Origin: Candidatus Melainabacteria bacterium
GTDB taxonomy: Bacteria > Cyanobacteriota > Vampirovibrionia > Obscuribacterales > Obscuribacteraceae
Assembly (NCBI GenBank): GCA_003963305.1
Contig: RXJR01000018.1
Span: 62,001 to 126,000, forward strand
Length of the DNA stretch: 64,000 bases
Reading direction: 5' to 3'
Shown here: piece by piece, positions 7,061 through 15,427 of the stretch
Layout: the number at the start of each line of letters is the position of its first letter
How positions within the stretch are numbered: position 1 is the first letter of the stretch
Position numbers and translations under genes: made by a program
The notes under the pieces: generated by a model
What the model saw: the letters and a program-made list of their open reading frames with translations, nothing else
What the model was told of the DNA's origin: nothing
Database searches by the model: none

Positions 7061-10000
7061 ATGCCAGACGTACCTTCCGAAAGAAAGCCAGGAAATGAAG
7101 ACATTGCTAAGGCAGAGGCAAACCGCCGAATGCTTGAACAGTCTAACAATTCGTCGCGTGGTAGTTTACTGAACCGTGGACAAGTCAGTTTTGAAGAAAC
7201 ACTTAGTGTAAACAATCCTGTTGTCCCTTCTGAGTTGAACGCTCATAAAACGGTACAAATACCAAGTCAAGCAAAGACTCCTGATTTCCAAGCTGTTTCT
7301 CCCGATGCACCTAGACCGACCGCTATCGATCAACCTGTGTCGGATTCTGTAAAATCCAGCGTTGTGCCTCCTGTAAGTTATGAGGGACGGACTTCAGATA
7401 CGCAAACAGGAGTAAATCGTCCAGGTCCACCAGGTGGAAGGGAAACAAGTTACCAGCTGCAAGCTAGCACCGTGGATACTACGCGGCCGGGAGACAATAT
7501 TGCCGCGAAAGCGCCAGATGCTGAGACCGGAACCACAACCCGGACGATTGGACCCATCGCGATAACTACAACGCCCGATGGCAAGACAACCGTCTCTAAG
7601 GAGGCCCCTGGGTCTTCACGGCAACCGACTGTTGCTGACCAGCCAACTGTTGCGAGCGTGCCTCAGGGAGGCTTGCAACAGCCTTCAAGAGTGACTGAGT
7701 TACAGCCTCGTCAGATCGCAAGCACAACTGAAGTGCCCGACTCCGTTAGCCAGCCTCGCGTTGCTGAGAAGATCGATCCTGCTAGTAATCCCGTTCGAGG
7801 TGCGAGTGGAATTCCGCTGGAAGCCGGAATTGTTAATAGACCTTCTGCAAACGTTTCAGAGAGTCCGCCTTCTATTAAGGCGGCTGGGCTCACGCCGGAG
7901 TCCAAAGGCATTCCAGCAAACTCCAATGACGTTGGTTTCCGCGAAGGCGTGTCATCGAACAAGCCTGGTGCTGCCGGAAATTCTTTTGACGCTTCAAGTC
8001 GACAGATTCCGCTGGCAGTTGATAGCTCAAGTGTTAACAAACCGACTGTCGATAAGACGTTATCGGTGAGCGATGGCAGGAATGCAGATAGCTCAGCGAT
8101 TAAAGTAGCTAACCTGCAGACTCCGTCGGAAGCGCAGAGTAAGCCGCAGTTGAGTAGCTCTCCCTTGGAGACTCAATCGAAAGCGAATTCAACTCCGAAT
8201 GCATCTGCTCTTGAATCGCCGGTAAGACCAAATCCGGGCGTGTCTACGGATGCTCCAGGCAAGCAAACAAGCGTCTCTGCTCTCGATGCGCAAGGAAAGT
8301 TGAACACAGCTGGTAGTTCCGATAGCTTTGGTACCAGACGTGAAACAGGCATTCAGATGCCTGAAACTAAGCAGACTACTGGGCGCATTGAAAGTGGAGT
8401 ACAACTGCCTGATACTAAGCAATCTTCCGGTCGCACCGAATCTGGTATCGCGCAGGCGCCCGATGCTCGAAGCAATACCGGGCGAAATGATTCAAATTCG
8501 ACTCGACTGCCGGATTCGAAAACCCTGGCAAATCTCGATCAAAAGGTTGGCGACAAATTAAATCCGCCGAACAAAGACACTGGGTTACCAATTCCAATGC
8601 CTGCTGGGGGATTACCAGATATTCTCGGCGGGCTGCGCGGGGAAAGAGATAACAAATCCGTGAAGGATGTGAAGGTTGACTCGGCACCATCGCGTGAGGG
8701 CTCGACTAGAGGCGACTCGCAAGGCAACAAAGATATCAAAGATGCGAAGAACGAACCGACAGGTGGAAAAGACGCCGGTTTTAAATCTGGCGATGGAAAA
8801 ACCTCGCAAGATGTTCGGGTCTCATCACAGGACACCAAGGCGGGAACGGATGCCAAAGCTGTTCAAGATGTGCGGGTCCCATCACAGGATACGAAGACTG
8901 GAGCGGACGGCAGATCTGCTGATGTTAAACAACAAGGTGGAAGCAATTTAGTCCATGATGGCGGCACCAAATCTGATGGTGCATCTGGAAATCGCAGCGA
9001 TCTTAGTGGTAAATCGGGAGAGCGCTCCATTGGTCTGTCTGACAAAACTTCTGGCGACAAAGGCAATAATTCGATTGCTGATAAAGTTACCAATGCAATA
9101 GCCGATAAGGGTGGCAGTGCAATAAGCGATAAAGGCAGCCACGCGGTCGCAGATAAAGGCGGTCCGGATAAAATTACCGGAGATAAGGTTCCGTCCGAAA
9201 AGTCGACCGGTGAAGGCAAGACGCGTGTTGAGGCGCCAACACCGCGTGTCGTTGATCCAGATGGAAGGTCACTAGGCATTAAGAGTGACGCTACAACTAG
9301 AATTGGAGTCGGTGAGAAAGGACCGTCTGATTCAGTCTCGGGAGCCGGAACTAAGGGTGGATCTCGTGCTGATGGTCAGCTGGTTCTTCCACCGGGAAGT
9401 TTGCCTGTTCCAGATCTGGTTTCTGGTGTGAGAAATATTGCACAACAGATCGATTTACGTGGCGGCAAATCACAGACTGATGAAAAGGTTGTTCGCCAGC
9501 AAGAGCCTGGCAAGGCCGGCGACGGCGTTAAGACAGTCGTTACTGGTGGGACAGGTGAAGGAATCAAAACTGCTCTGACAGGTGTAACCGGAGAAGGAGT
9601 CAAAACGGTTGTAACCGGCGGAGTTGGTGACGGATCCAAAATATCAGCAACGGGCGGAGTTGGTGACGGATCCAAAATATCAGCAACAGGCGGAGTTGGT
9701 GACGGATCCAAAATATCAGCAACAGGCGGAGCTGGTGACGGCACTAAAGGTGGCGCGAAACCAGGAGATGCTGGTGCGCTCGTTGTGACTCCGTCCGTGG
9801 TGCCCCTCGCAGAGATGGTTGGCAATCTTAAGGCTATCGCCAGCCGAATATTCCCGCCGGAGGCTAAAACCGGGCGACCTGATGCCTTTGAGAACTCGCT
9901 ACCGGGACGAAAAACGGAGCGCCTGGAAGACCGTGCGCAGGCACCCACGGCTGGAGTTCGTCCGGAATCTACGATTCCGATCGTTCGTGCGATAGGTGAA

Positions 10001-10735
10001 CGAATTGGAAAGTCTGATGAACAGTTCGTAATTAAAGCCCCGCAGTCACAAGTTGAGAACACAGGATTGCCACAGTCTCGAGTTGATTCCTCTAAGTCTT
10101 TGCCACCATGGATAGCGCCAGCAGAGGAGTCAGGCTCAGGCAAATTTGCTGATCATAGAAACGCAGACATCGACAATGCCATCCCCAGAGCTACCAAAAT
10201 TAGCGATTCGGAGCAGGTCAGGAGCGACACTCCTCGTGGGTTAAAAGCTCCTGAAAATCATCCGTTGCTCGAAGAAAGCCACGACTTGGTAATCCATGAC
10301 GAGGCGGCGGAGAAGCTCCTCTCGAATTTGGAACTTATTGGTTCGATTGAATCTTCGGCTGCTGTGGAACTCGAGGAGGAAGAAATATTTCCTCTCGCAG
10401 CTGTCGAATATTTTGGCGGCGATTTTGAGCGGTCCATATCATCCGAAGATGAGGTGGCTTTCGATGGCGACGGCACCGTCGCAGACGACGATGAGCAAAG
10501 CACTCGCTATCAGTATGTTGTTGAAGCAGGCGATACTGTTGAGTTGATTGCGATTAAAGTGTTCAAGAATGTAACGCTTGCACCATTGATTTATGAGATT
10601 AATAAAGAGTCCATACCGATTGGCATGCAAGATGGTCGAATGGTATTTACGCTTAAAGTCGGCACCATCATCTGGTTGCCATTCCCGAAAGAGATAAAAG
10701 CCTACATGCAAGGTCTGGGAGCGAGCCCAGCCTGA
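7061..10735 (+). CDS. Giant low-complexity protein with C-terminal LysM-like domain
   Basis: A 1224-residue protein. Residues 1 to about 1080 are low complexity, rich in Ser, Thr, Gly, Lys, Asp and Pro, almost without hydrophobic segments and presumably disordered; they include many short repeats (SQDTKAG, DKGG, GDGSKISATGGV). An acidic stretch (ELEEEEIFPLAAVEYFGG) leads into residues about 1145-1220, YVVEAGDTVELIAIKVF to WLPFPKEI, which resemble a LysM peptidoglycan-binding fold but depart from the consensus. No signal peptide or anchor is seen, so cell location is open. The start lies behind GAGGGAAAG, nine bases after the TPR gene. Codon phase is intact over 3.7 kb, so this is a real gene despite its composition. 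Confidence 0.8.
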   Translation: MPDVPSERKPGNEDIAKAEANRRMLEQSNNSSRGSLLNRGQVSFEETLSVNNPVVPSELNAHKTVQIPSQAKTPDFQAVSPDAPRPTAIDQPVSDSVKSSVVPPVSYEGRTSDTQTGVNRPGPPGGRETSYQLQASTVDTTRPGDNIAAKAPDAETGTTTRTIGPIAITTTPDGKTTVSKEAPGSSRQPTVADQPTVASVPQGGLQQPSRVTELQPRQIASTTEVPDSVSQPRVAEKIDPASNPVRGASGIPLEAGIVNRPSANVSESPPSIKAAGLTPESKGIPANSNDVGFREGVSSNKPGAAGNSFDASSRQIPLAVDSSSVNKPTVDKTLSVSDGRNADSSAIKVANLQTPSEAQSKPQLSSSPLETQSKANSTPNASALESPVRPNPGVSTDAPGKQTSVSALDAQGKLNTAGSSDSFGTRRETGIQMPETKQTTGRIESGVQLPDTKQSSGRTESGIAQAPDARSNTGRNDSNSTRLPDSKTLANLDQKVGDKLNPPNKDTGLPIPMPAGGLPDILGGLRGERDNKSVKDVKVDSAPSREGSTRGDSQGNKDIKDAKNEPTGGKDAGFKSGDGKTSQDVRVSSQDTKAGTDAKAVQDVRVPSQDTKTGADGRSADVKQQGGSNLVHDGGTKSDGASGNRSDLSGKSGERSIGLSDKTSGDKGNNSIADKVTNAIADKGGSAISDKGSHAVADKGGPDKITGDKVPSEKSTGEGKTRVEAPTPRVVDPDGRSLGIKSDATTRIGVGEKGPSDSVSGAGTKGGSRADGQLVLPPGSLPVPDLVSGVRNIAQQIDLRGGKSQTDEKVVRQQEPGKAGDGVKTVVTGGTGEGIKTALTGVTGEGVKTVVTGGVGDGSKISATGGVGDGSKISATGGVGDGSKISATGGAGDGTKGGAKPGDAGALVVTPSVVPLAEMVGNLKAIASRIFPPEAKTGRPDAFENSLPGRKTERLEDRAQAPTAGVRPESTIPIVRAIGERIGKSDEQFVIKAPQSQVENTGLPQSRVDSSKSLPPWIAPAEESGSGKFADHRNADIDNAIPRATKISDSEQVRSDTPRGLKAPENHPLLEESHDLVIHDEAAEKLLSNLELIGSIESSAAVELEEEEIFPLAAVEYFGGDFERSISSEDEVAFDGDGTVADDDEQSTRYQYVVEAGDTVELIAIKVFKNVTLAPLIYEINKESIPIGMQDGRMVFTLKVGTIIWLPFPKEIKAYMQGLGASPA
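9617..9752 (+). repeat. 36-bp tandem repeat within the giant protein gene
   Basis: Three near-identical 36-bp units starting at 9617, 9653 and 9689, plus a decayed fourth from 9725. Each encodes the 12-residue unit GGVGDGSKISAT. Only one base differs between the first and second units, a sign of recent expansion. Confidence 0.85.
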
Positions 10736-10796
10736 ATACGTTACGCAATGGATGCTTCAATAAGGCGAATTCGATCCGTTAAAGGCTCGTTCTCAG

Positions 10797-11219
10797 CTAT
10801 TGATTGCTGGCGTTGACCAGTTCCGGCACTGCCTGTAGTGGCGCTTCCTGCGCTGCAAGTTTCTTTTCATGCCTTGCCGCGCATTCTTGCATTCCGCGTG
10901 TAGCAAGAAGCTCTTCCGAATGTTCACGAGCCCACGCTTCTAAATTTTCCAGCACCGGAATGAGTGTTCGACCCAACTCGGTGAGCGAGTACTCAACCCG
11001 CGGTGGCACTTCTGCGTAGACCTGTCGCGTCACCAGCCCATCTGCTTCGAGTTCGCGTAACTGATGAGTTAAAACGCGCTGTGTTACACCTTTGAGTTCG
11101 CGGCGTAGCTCATTGAACCGCAAAGTGCCCTTGATCAGTTTGCAAATAATCAGAACTTTCCACTTGTCGGAAATCATTGCGATTGTTGCCATAATTGGGC
11201 ATTCCAATTTCGTGTACAT
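10797..11219 (-). CDS. HxlR-family transcriptional regulator
   Basis: An HxlR-type winged helix of 140 residues with the family hallmarks: KLECPIMATIAMISDKWKV near the start (conserved Cys-Pro and SDKW), RFNELRRELKGVTQRVLTHQL as recognition helix, then VYAEVPPRVEYSLTELG in the wing. The N-terminal Cys is the redox-sensing residue in several members, so thiol or electrophile sensing is possible. The start at 11219 has GAGGT just upstream; the TTG at 11246 is less likely. A 45-residue Ala/Glu-rich tail follows the domain. It is divergent from yceI and probably controls it and itself through the GTATC/GATAC sites between them. Confidence 0.88.
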   Translation of the reverse strand: MYTKLECPIMATIAMISDKWKVLIICKLIKGTLRFNELRRELKGVTQRVLTHQLRELEADGLVTRQVYAEVPPRVEYSLTELGRTLIPVLENLEAWAREHSEELLATRGMQECAARHEKKLAAQEAPLQAVPELVNASNQ

Positions 11220-11263
11220 AACTACCTCAACCCATTCCTCTGTCAAACCCTCTCAAAATCATT

Positions 11264-11317
11264 GGTATCCAAACTGATACTACAATACATTTTGGTTACT
11301 TCTTGCGTCTGGATACC
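11264..11317. promoter_or_regulatory. Putative HxlR operator half-sites
   Basis: GTATC at 11265-11269 and GATAC at 11276-11280 form an inverted repeat with a six-base spacer, and a further GGATACC at 11311-11317 mirrors GGTATCC at 11264-11270. The sites lie between the two divergent starts, overlap the yceI promoter spacer and fit the dyad sites bound by HxlR dimers. Binding is inferred. Confidence 0.5.
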
Positions 11318-11330
11318 TACATCCTAGTAT
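11303..11330 (+). promoter_or_regulatory. Putative yceI promoter
   Basis: TTGCGT (11303-11308) and TAGTAT (11325-11330) separated by 16 bases, 44 bases upstream of the yceI ATG. A GGATACC half-site lies inside the spacer, consistent with repression by the adjacent HxlR protein. Confidence 0.45.
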
Positions 11331-11373
11331 GATTATCCATTCCTAGCAAGCACGTCTTTTTTTTGGAGGCTCT

Positions 11374-11973
11374 ATGATCCGTTTGGCTACAGCACTCACT
11401 TTCGTCGCTCTTGTATCAGGCGCTCTGCCGTCGTTTGCGACCACTTATACGATAGATCCTCAGCATTCACAGGCCGGTTTTTCGATTCGCCACATGATGT
11501 TGTCCAACGTGCGCGGCGCGTTTAGCAAAGTCAGTGGAACCATTGATTATGATCCCGCAAAGCCGGCCGCATCAAAGGTGGAAGCAGTCATCGACATGAA
11601 TTCCGTTGATACGCATGATGCGAATCGCGACAAGCATTTGAAGACAGCTGATTTCTTTGACACTGATAAGTATCCGACCATGACTTTCAAGTCTACGAAG
11701 GTTGTTCCGAAAGGTAAGACAGGTTTGACCGTAACTGGTGATCTGACTTTGCACGGCGTCACCAAGTCTGTTGTCTTGAACGTCGAAGGTCCAACTGAAG
11801 AGTTGAAAGACCCTAAAGGTTCAAAGCGAGGCGCTTCGGGCACTACGAAGATACATCGCAAAGATTTCGGAATCACCTACAACAAACAGCTCGACAATGG
11901 CGGCGTCGCGTTAGGCGAAGACGTCGACGTGACGATTGATGTTGAGATGAAAGCCGAACCTGCTTCGAAATAA
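11374..11973 (+). CDS. YceI-family periplasmic lipid-binding protein
   Basis: The signal peptide (residues 1-22, ending PSFA) is followed by a complete YceI lipocalin-like domain: TYTIDPQHSQAGFSIRHM, VSGTIDYDPA, DTHDANRDKHLKTADFFD, YPTMTFKST and VTGDLTLHGVTK are all standard motifs. Family members bind polyisoprenoid-type lipids in a beta-barrel. It is 199 residues long, normal for the family, and its start lies behind GGAGG. It is exported and stands opposite an HxlR regulator, a pairing that suggests induction by stress; the ligand here is not known. Confidence 0.92.
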   Translation: MIRLATALTFVALVSGALPSFATTYTIDPQHSQAGFSIRHMMLSNVRGAFSKVSGTIDYDPAKPAASKVEAVIDMNSVDTHDANRDKHLKTADFFDTDKYPTMTFKSTKVVPKGKTGLTVTGDLTLHGVTKSVVLNVEGPTEELKDPKGSKRGASGTTKIHRKDFGITYNKQLDNGGVALGEDVDVTIDVEMKAEPASK

Positions 11974-11984
11974 AATCCAGGGCA

Positions 11985-12013
11985 ACTAAGACTGTAATGT
12001 CTCAGTAGTTTTT
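11985..12013 (+). terminator. Weak hairpin terminator after yceI
   Basis: ACT-A-AGAC pairs with GTCT-C-AGT across one mismatch and a six-base loop and is followed by AGTTTTT, at the right place to end yceI transcription. Confidence 0.4.
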
Positions 12014-12319
12014 GGACGCAATAATGAGTTCTGTCGGTTTAATCTTGAGCCGGCAAAAACTATTGGCGCGAAATATCCTAAAAGCCCCGCTCATCCAATG
12101 TTTGCAAGTTGGGTGAAAGATTATTTTGAAAACTACGTATTTTCCCCACTGACTCTATTTGTCAGCGGTGTTATCAATATAAGCACACCTGGAAAAGGTG
12201 CCGGTCTTCCTAATCAGCTTCTTGCCCAAACTGATTTCCCACTTTCGGGAAAGAAAGACCTGATGTTTTAGTACTTCAAGTCTTATGTTTGCGCCCACCC
12301 AGGCGCAGAGGATTTTTCC
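12014..12319. other. Intergenic stretch without a recognised gene
   Basis: Between yceI and the next small gene I see no supported open frame or RNA. Only a short IR (CCCACTTTCGGGAAAG-type, about 12237-12254) stands out. The promoter of the 12320 gene presumably lies here. Confidence 0.4.
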
Positions 12320-12589
12320 ATGCAAACATGCTCTTTGACTCTTCAACAGTTGGCGACAACTAACGAGACCTACGATGGAGACAGTCAGTGGTTTCAGGGA
12401 TCTGTAGGTGCAATTTTGTATGAAATAGCACCTGGTGCCAGTTTCCTTTCGCAGCAGCAGATTGCGAGTGTGATGCGTGCAGCGTCTAAGCACTTCAAAA
12501 GAGGTCGAGTATCGGATGTGACCATCACAGTCGAGCGCGATGGAACGGTATCTTTTCGCGTCGAATTGCCGGGAGCCACGAGAGTTTAG
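12320..12589 (+). CDS. Small hypothetical protein, 89 residues
   Basis: Not recognised. The product has a hydrophobic-polar alternation typical of a folded alpha/beta domain: QWFQGSVGAILYEIAPG, a helix IASVMRAASKHFKRG, then two strands VSDVTITVERDGTVSF and RVELPG. The ATG follows AGAGGA by eight bases, which supports translation. It has no signal peptide or membrane span. It is followed after about 100 bases by another small gene on the same strand. Confidence 0.5.
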   Translation: MQTCSLTLQQLATTNETYDGDSQWFQGSVGAILYEIAPGASFLSQQQIASVMRAASKHFKRGRVSDVTITVERDGTVSFRVELPGATRV

Positions 12590-12687
12590 AAGAATAACCT
12601 TATAGTTCGGAAAGAGCTACAGAGGCACAGGAAACACAAACACAAGGCAGTACGTTGCGTATGCCACCACTTTTAGGAAAATAATTG

Positions 12688-13023
12688 ATGGATTGGTTTG
12701 TGGCAGTTTTTGTTATTCCAGAAGTCTGTATGTTGTTGCTAGGCTTTTTCGCCATAGCCTGTTCTCTTGTAGGAAGTGGTGAATTGGACCGATTCAAGCG
12801 TATCTACAAGCCGCGTGGGCGTGAGGTCGATCCCAGCTATTGGGGGCAATACATCAAGCAGACTCAACAGCGGGATTCAATTGAATTGAATCCTGTGCCA
12901 GGCGCGATTGCTGCGACGACGGGAGTTGCGAGTAGCTCTGTCGGTGGTATCAAGCTTCCGCGGTTGCTGAAAGCTCCTGAACCACAAGAATGGGATAAGG
13001 ACTGGACGGGTGGACCACAGTAG
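12688..13023 (+). CDS. Small single-span membrane protein
   Basis: A 111-residue protein with one N-terminal hydrophobic helix (about residues 4-31, FVAVFVIPEVCMLLLGFFA) and a polar tail with FKRIYKPRGREVDPSYWGQYIKQ and a Pro/Trp-rich end. No family recognised. The start used is the ATG at 12688 rather than the adjacent TTG. A run of four 17-bp repeats begins just after its stop. Confidence 0.5.
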   Translation: MDWFVAVFVIPEVCMLLLGFFAIACSLVGSGELDRFKRIYKPRGREVDPSYWGQYIKQTQQRDSIELNPVPGAIAATTGVASSSVGGIKLPRLLKAPEPQEWDKDWTGGPQ

Positions 13024-13032
13024 AAATGGTCT

Positions 13033-13100
13033 TCAATTAGACCCGACTCTCAATTAGATCGGAACCTTAATTAGATCTGACCCTCAAATTGACCCGACTC
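13033..13100. repeat. Four 17-bp tandem repeats between convergent genes
   Basis: Units at 13033-13049, 13050-13066, 13067-13083 and 13084-13100 share the pattern TCAATTAGAYCYGAMYC with exact 17-base spacing. They lie between a forward and a reverse gene. No hairpin is evident, so this is not a normal terminator. Confidence 0.75.
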
Positions 13101-13117
13101 ATGCCGCCGTGAGTGGT

Positions 13118-15232
13118 TCAGTCGCTTAAAAATTCGCTTGCAATGCGTTCGAGATGAAAGGGTGTCTCCTTTGCCACAGAAAACACGGTATCGGCTTCCT
13201 CTTCCGTGTTCACCAATTGTCCTCGCGCCTCTACGTGCATATGGAGTAATTCGTTGAGGTTGAGCCATTCTCGTTCGCTGAATGCTTTCATTGTCCACTG
13301 GATGTTATGCAAATTGTTGCCTACATTATTTGACCAGTGTGGAACGCCCTTCAGCGACAAATCTAGCCAGATGATTTCTTTCGCCTGCAGATCAAAAATT
13401 GCTGGCAGCGCAATTTTTGTATTTGCGGTGAGATCCAATCGGTCGAATACGGTGCGTGGTTCGTAAATTTCACCTGAATCAGGCTTTTCGCGGGACATCC
13501 AACCAGCAAAGCATTCCGGTAAATCGCAGTATGGTTGTTGAGTGAAGCTTGTCACGCACATGACGACATAGCGCACATCCCTTTCACGACAGCGTGCAGT
13601 TGAGATATCGATGAATTCGCTTGCGCCAAACGGTGCATTCACAATGTCGCCGCTGTGGTGTCCGCCAAAGTTTTTCAAGTTGTAGTAGGCAACAACGTCG
13701 ATATACGAAAAGTCTTCTCTGAACAATATTGCAGACAAATCAAGGTCAGTGCGATCCTTGCCGTTTTTCCACCAGATAAAAAATCTGAGGGTGTCACCTT
13801 TGGGCAGTGCCAGCCTGCTGCCGCGAGCAATGGTGCGAAGCGTTTTTGCGGCACTTCTTTGCGAGCCCGGCACGGCAAATTTGCTTAAACCCGGCTCGAT
13901 GTAGCACTTGCCGAGAGGTGCAAGTTTGGCGAATCGCTTTACCAGCGTAGCTCGACACTCGCAAGCGATGGTGCCGCATATGGTGTCTGCAAGATCGGGC
14001 AGTTTGCTTGGAATTACTTGCGCTTTCCCAACATCGCTTTTGGGCAGGAACACTCGAAGTTCGCCCATGCGCGGGCGGTGTTTGAAATGGTGCATAACTT
14101 GCAAAAGCACAGGAGTCGATACTTGTGAGGCTACATCGGCGAACGCGGCTGCAACATCTAATTGTTTATCAGGGTGGTTGCGCAGCAAATGGTCCAATCT
14201 GCGGGCGAACTCTCCTGGCCTTGTGCGGAGCAAGTCAATCAATTGGTCAGCGTCTCTGGCAACGAATGCTGCTTCTACCTTGGTATTGAATTTCACCAGT
14301 TTCAGGTTGTTTCTAATTAGCATAAAAGCTAAAGCAGACTCTGGGTGAGTCTTTTCCAGTTCCAGGGGATGCAGCCTTTCGCCCAGGCGCTTCCAACGTT
14401 CCTTCCAGCGCAGCATATCTTCCTGAATGTTATTCTGTTTTTCCAGCAGATTTAGCAGAGCGCGCCTTTCGGCTCTTTTGAATGAGCGGAATTTGCATGG
14501 CGTCGCAAGCGAGACATCGCCATCACTCATTGAAACTGCCAATCTGAGAACATCTGTTGCGGTCGTGCATAGTGTTTGGGCTATCGCTAATGCCTGCTCG
14601 CCTTTACCAATGAGCTTCCCGAGTAGGAACGCTTTGTTCTCTCGGTTTGGTATTGCAGTCGGTATTAAGGCAAAAGTCTCGTCACCGAAATAGTGGATGA
14701 TAGAGCATAAGTCATCCTTGTCTTGCTGAGATACCGAGGTATTAGCAGTAATGATGTTACGAAAGATGGTCAGTACATCACTGCTTGCACCTACGTCCAT
14801 CCGCTGCATGTGACCGCGCTCGTCAAGCGCCTCGCGGTTTTCTTTTTTGAACTCGGGCAACCACTTGCCGCTTGCAATATAGTGACAAACGGCGTTCAGA
14901 TAGAGTGTAGCTTTGCCGGTTTCCATCACCTGGCGTGGAAAGTTAGGATACATTGGCGCGAACGATTTGTTTCCACGGGCAATTTTAATCGATGACATCA
15001 GCCAATCATTTAACCGATCGAGTTCTTCGACAGAAAGATTTTGACAGGCGCTCATTAATTCAGGCGAGAATTCGTATCCGACTGATTCGAGATTCTTGAA
15101 AAAAGCGGCAATGACTGGCGCTTCCGCTGGTTGTTGTCCTGTCGGCACCGGCAACAGTACTTTGCGTGCGCGTCGAAACATCAGCTGTTTAATGAGTTCG
15201 GAATTTTTCGCCGACGTTTCCGCTACGACCAT
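13118..15232 (-). CDS. Large protein with C-terminal TerD-like domain
   Basis: About 704 residues. Residues about 470-660 look like a TerD domain: KGDTLRFFIWWKNG, DLDLSAILFREDFSYIDVV, YYNLKNFGGHHSGDIVNAP, EFIDISTARCRERDVRYVV and LPECFAGWM follow the TerD order, including the acidic DLDLS site that binds calcium in this family. The rest of the N-terminus is helical and Arg/Leu-rich (DLLRTRPGEFARRLDHLLR) and resembles the long N-terminal part of TerD proteins in some actinobacteria and myxobacteria (from memory, not tested). TerD proteins belong to tellurium and general chemical-stress systems. No other ter gene is nearby. The start is the ATG at 15232 behind CGGGTG; GTG at 15238 is possible. 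Confidence 0.72.
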   Translation of the reverse strand: MVVAETSAKNSELIKQLMFRRARKVLLPVPTGQQPAEAPVIAAFFKNLESVGYEFSPELMSACQNLSVEELDRLNDWLMSSIKIARGNKSFAPMYPNFPRQVMETGKATLYLNAVCHYIASGKWLPEFKKENREALDERGHMQRMDVGASSDVLTIFRNIITANTSVSQQDKDDLCSIIHYFGDETFALIPTAIPNRENKAFLLGKLIGKGEQALAIAQTLCTTATDVLRLAVSMSDGDVSLATPCKFRSFKRAERRALLNLLEKQNNIQEDMLRWKERWKRLGERLHPLELEKTHPESALAFMLIRNNLKLVKFNTKVEAAFVARDADQLIDLLRTRPGEFARRLDHLLRNHPDKQLDVAAAFADVASQVSTPVLLQVMHHFKHRPRMGELRVFLPKSDVGKAQVIPSKLPDLADTICGTIACECRATLVKRFAKLAPLGKCYIEPGLSKFAVPGSQRSAAKTLRTIARGSRLALPKGDTLRFFIWWKNGKDRTDLDLSAILFREDFSYIDVVAYYNLKNFGGHHSGDIVNAPFGASEFIDISTARCRERDVRYVVMCVTSFTQQPYCDLPECFAGWMSREKPDSGEIYEPRTVFDRLDLTANTKIALPAIFDLQAKEIIWLDLSLKGVPHWSNNVGNNLHNIQWTMKAFSEREWLNLNELLHMHVEARGQLVNTEEEADTVFSVAKETPFHLERIASEFLSD

Positions 15233-15372
15233 AAACACCCGTTATGTAAGAGATGCCGCGGAGAGCAAAGACTCTAGATCCAGATTGAGAAGGAAGAATC
15301 TTTATAGCCGCGACACTGATTTCGTACCCCTGTCGATGGATTTGAAAACACGCGTTTTAATTTCTTGTACTA

Positions 15373-15406
15373 ACAAAACGAAGCCCCCTGAGGGACTTCG
15401 TTTTGT
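15373..15406 (-). terminator. Hairpin terminator
   Basis: ACAAAACGAAG pairs with CTTCGTTTTGT (11 bp) around a C-rich/G-rich loop that can extend the stem. It lies just past the end of the reverse-strand repeat protein (15428) and before the TerD gene start, so it separates the two units. Confidence 0.75.
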
Positions 15407-15427
15407 GCTTCACCTAAAATTTGCTCG

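Noticed and set aside
9376-10143. 255-codon reverse frame in the giant protein gene
   Set aside because: The product is a mirror of the forward repeats (Pro/Ser/Thr-rich), has no ribosome site and lies wholly inside the forward gene.
13033-13100. Rho-independent terminator
   Set aside because: The units are direct, not inverted, and no T-run follows a stem.
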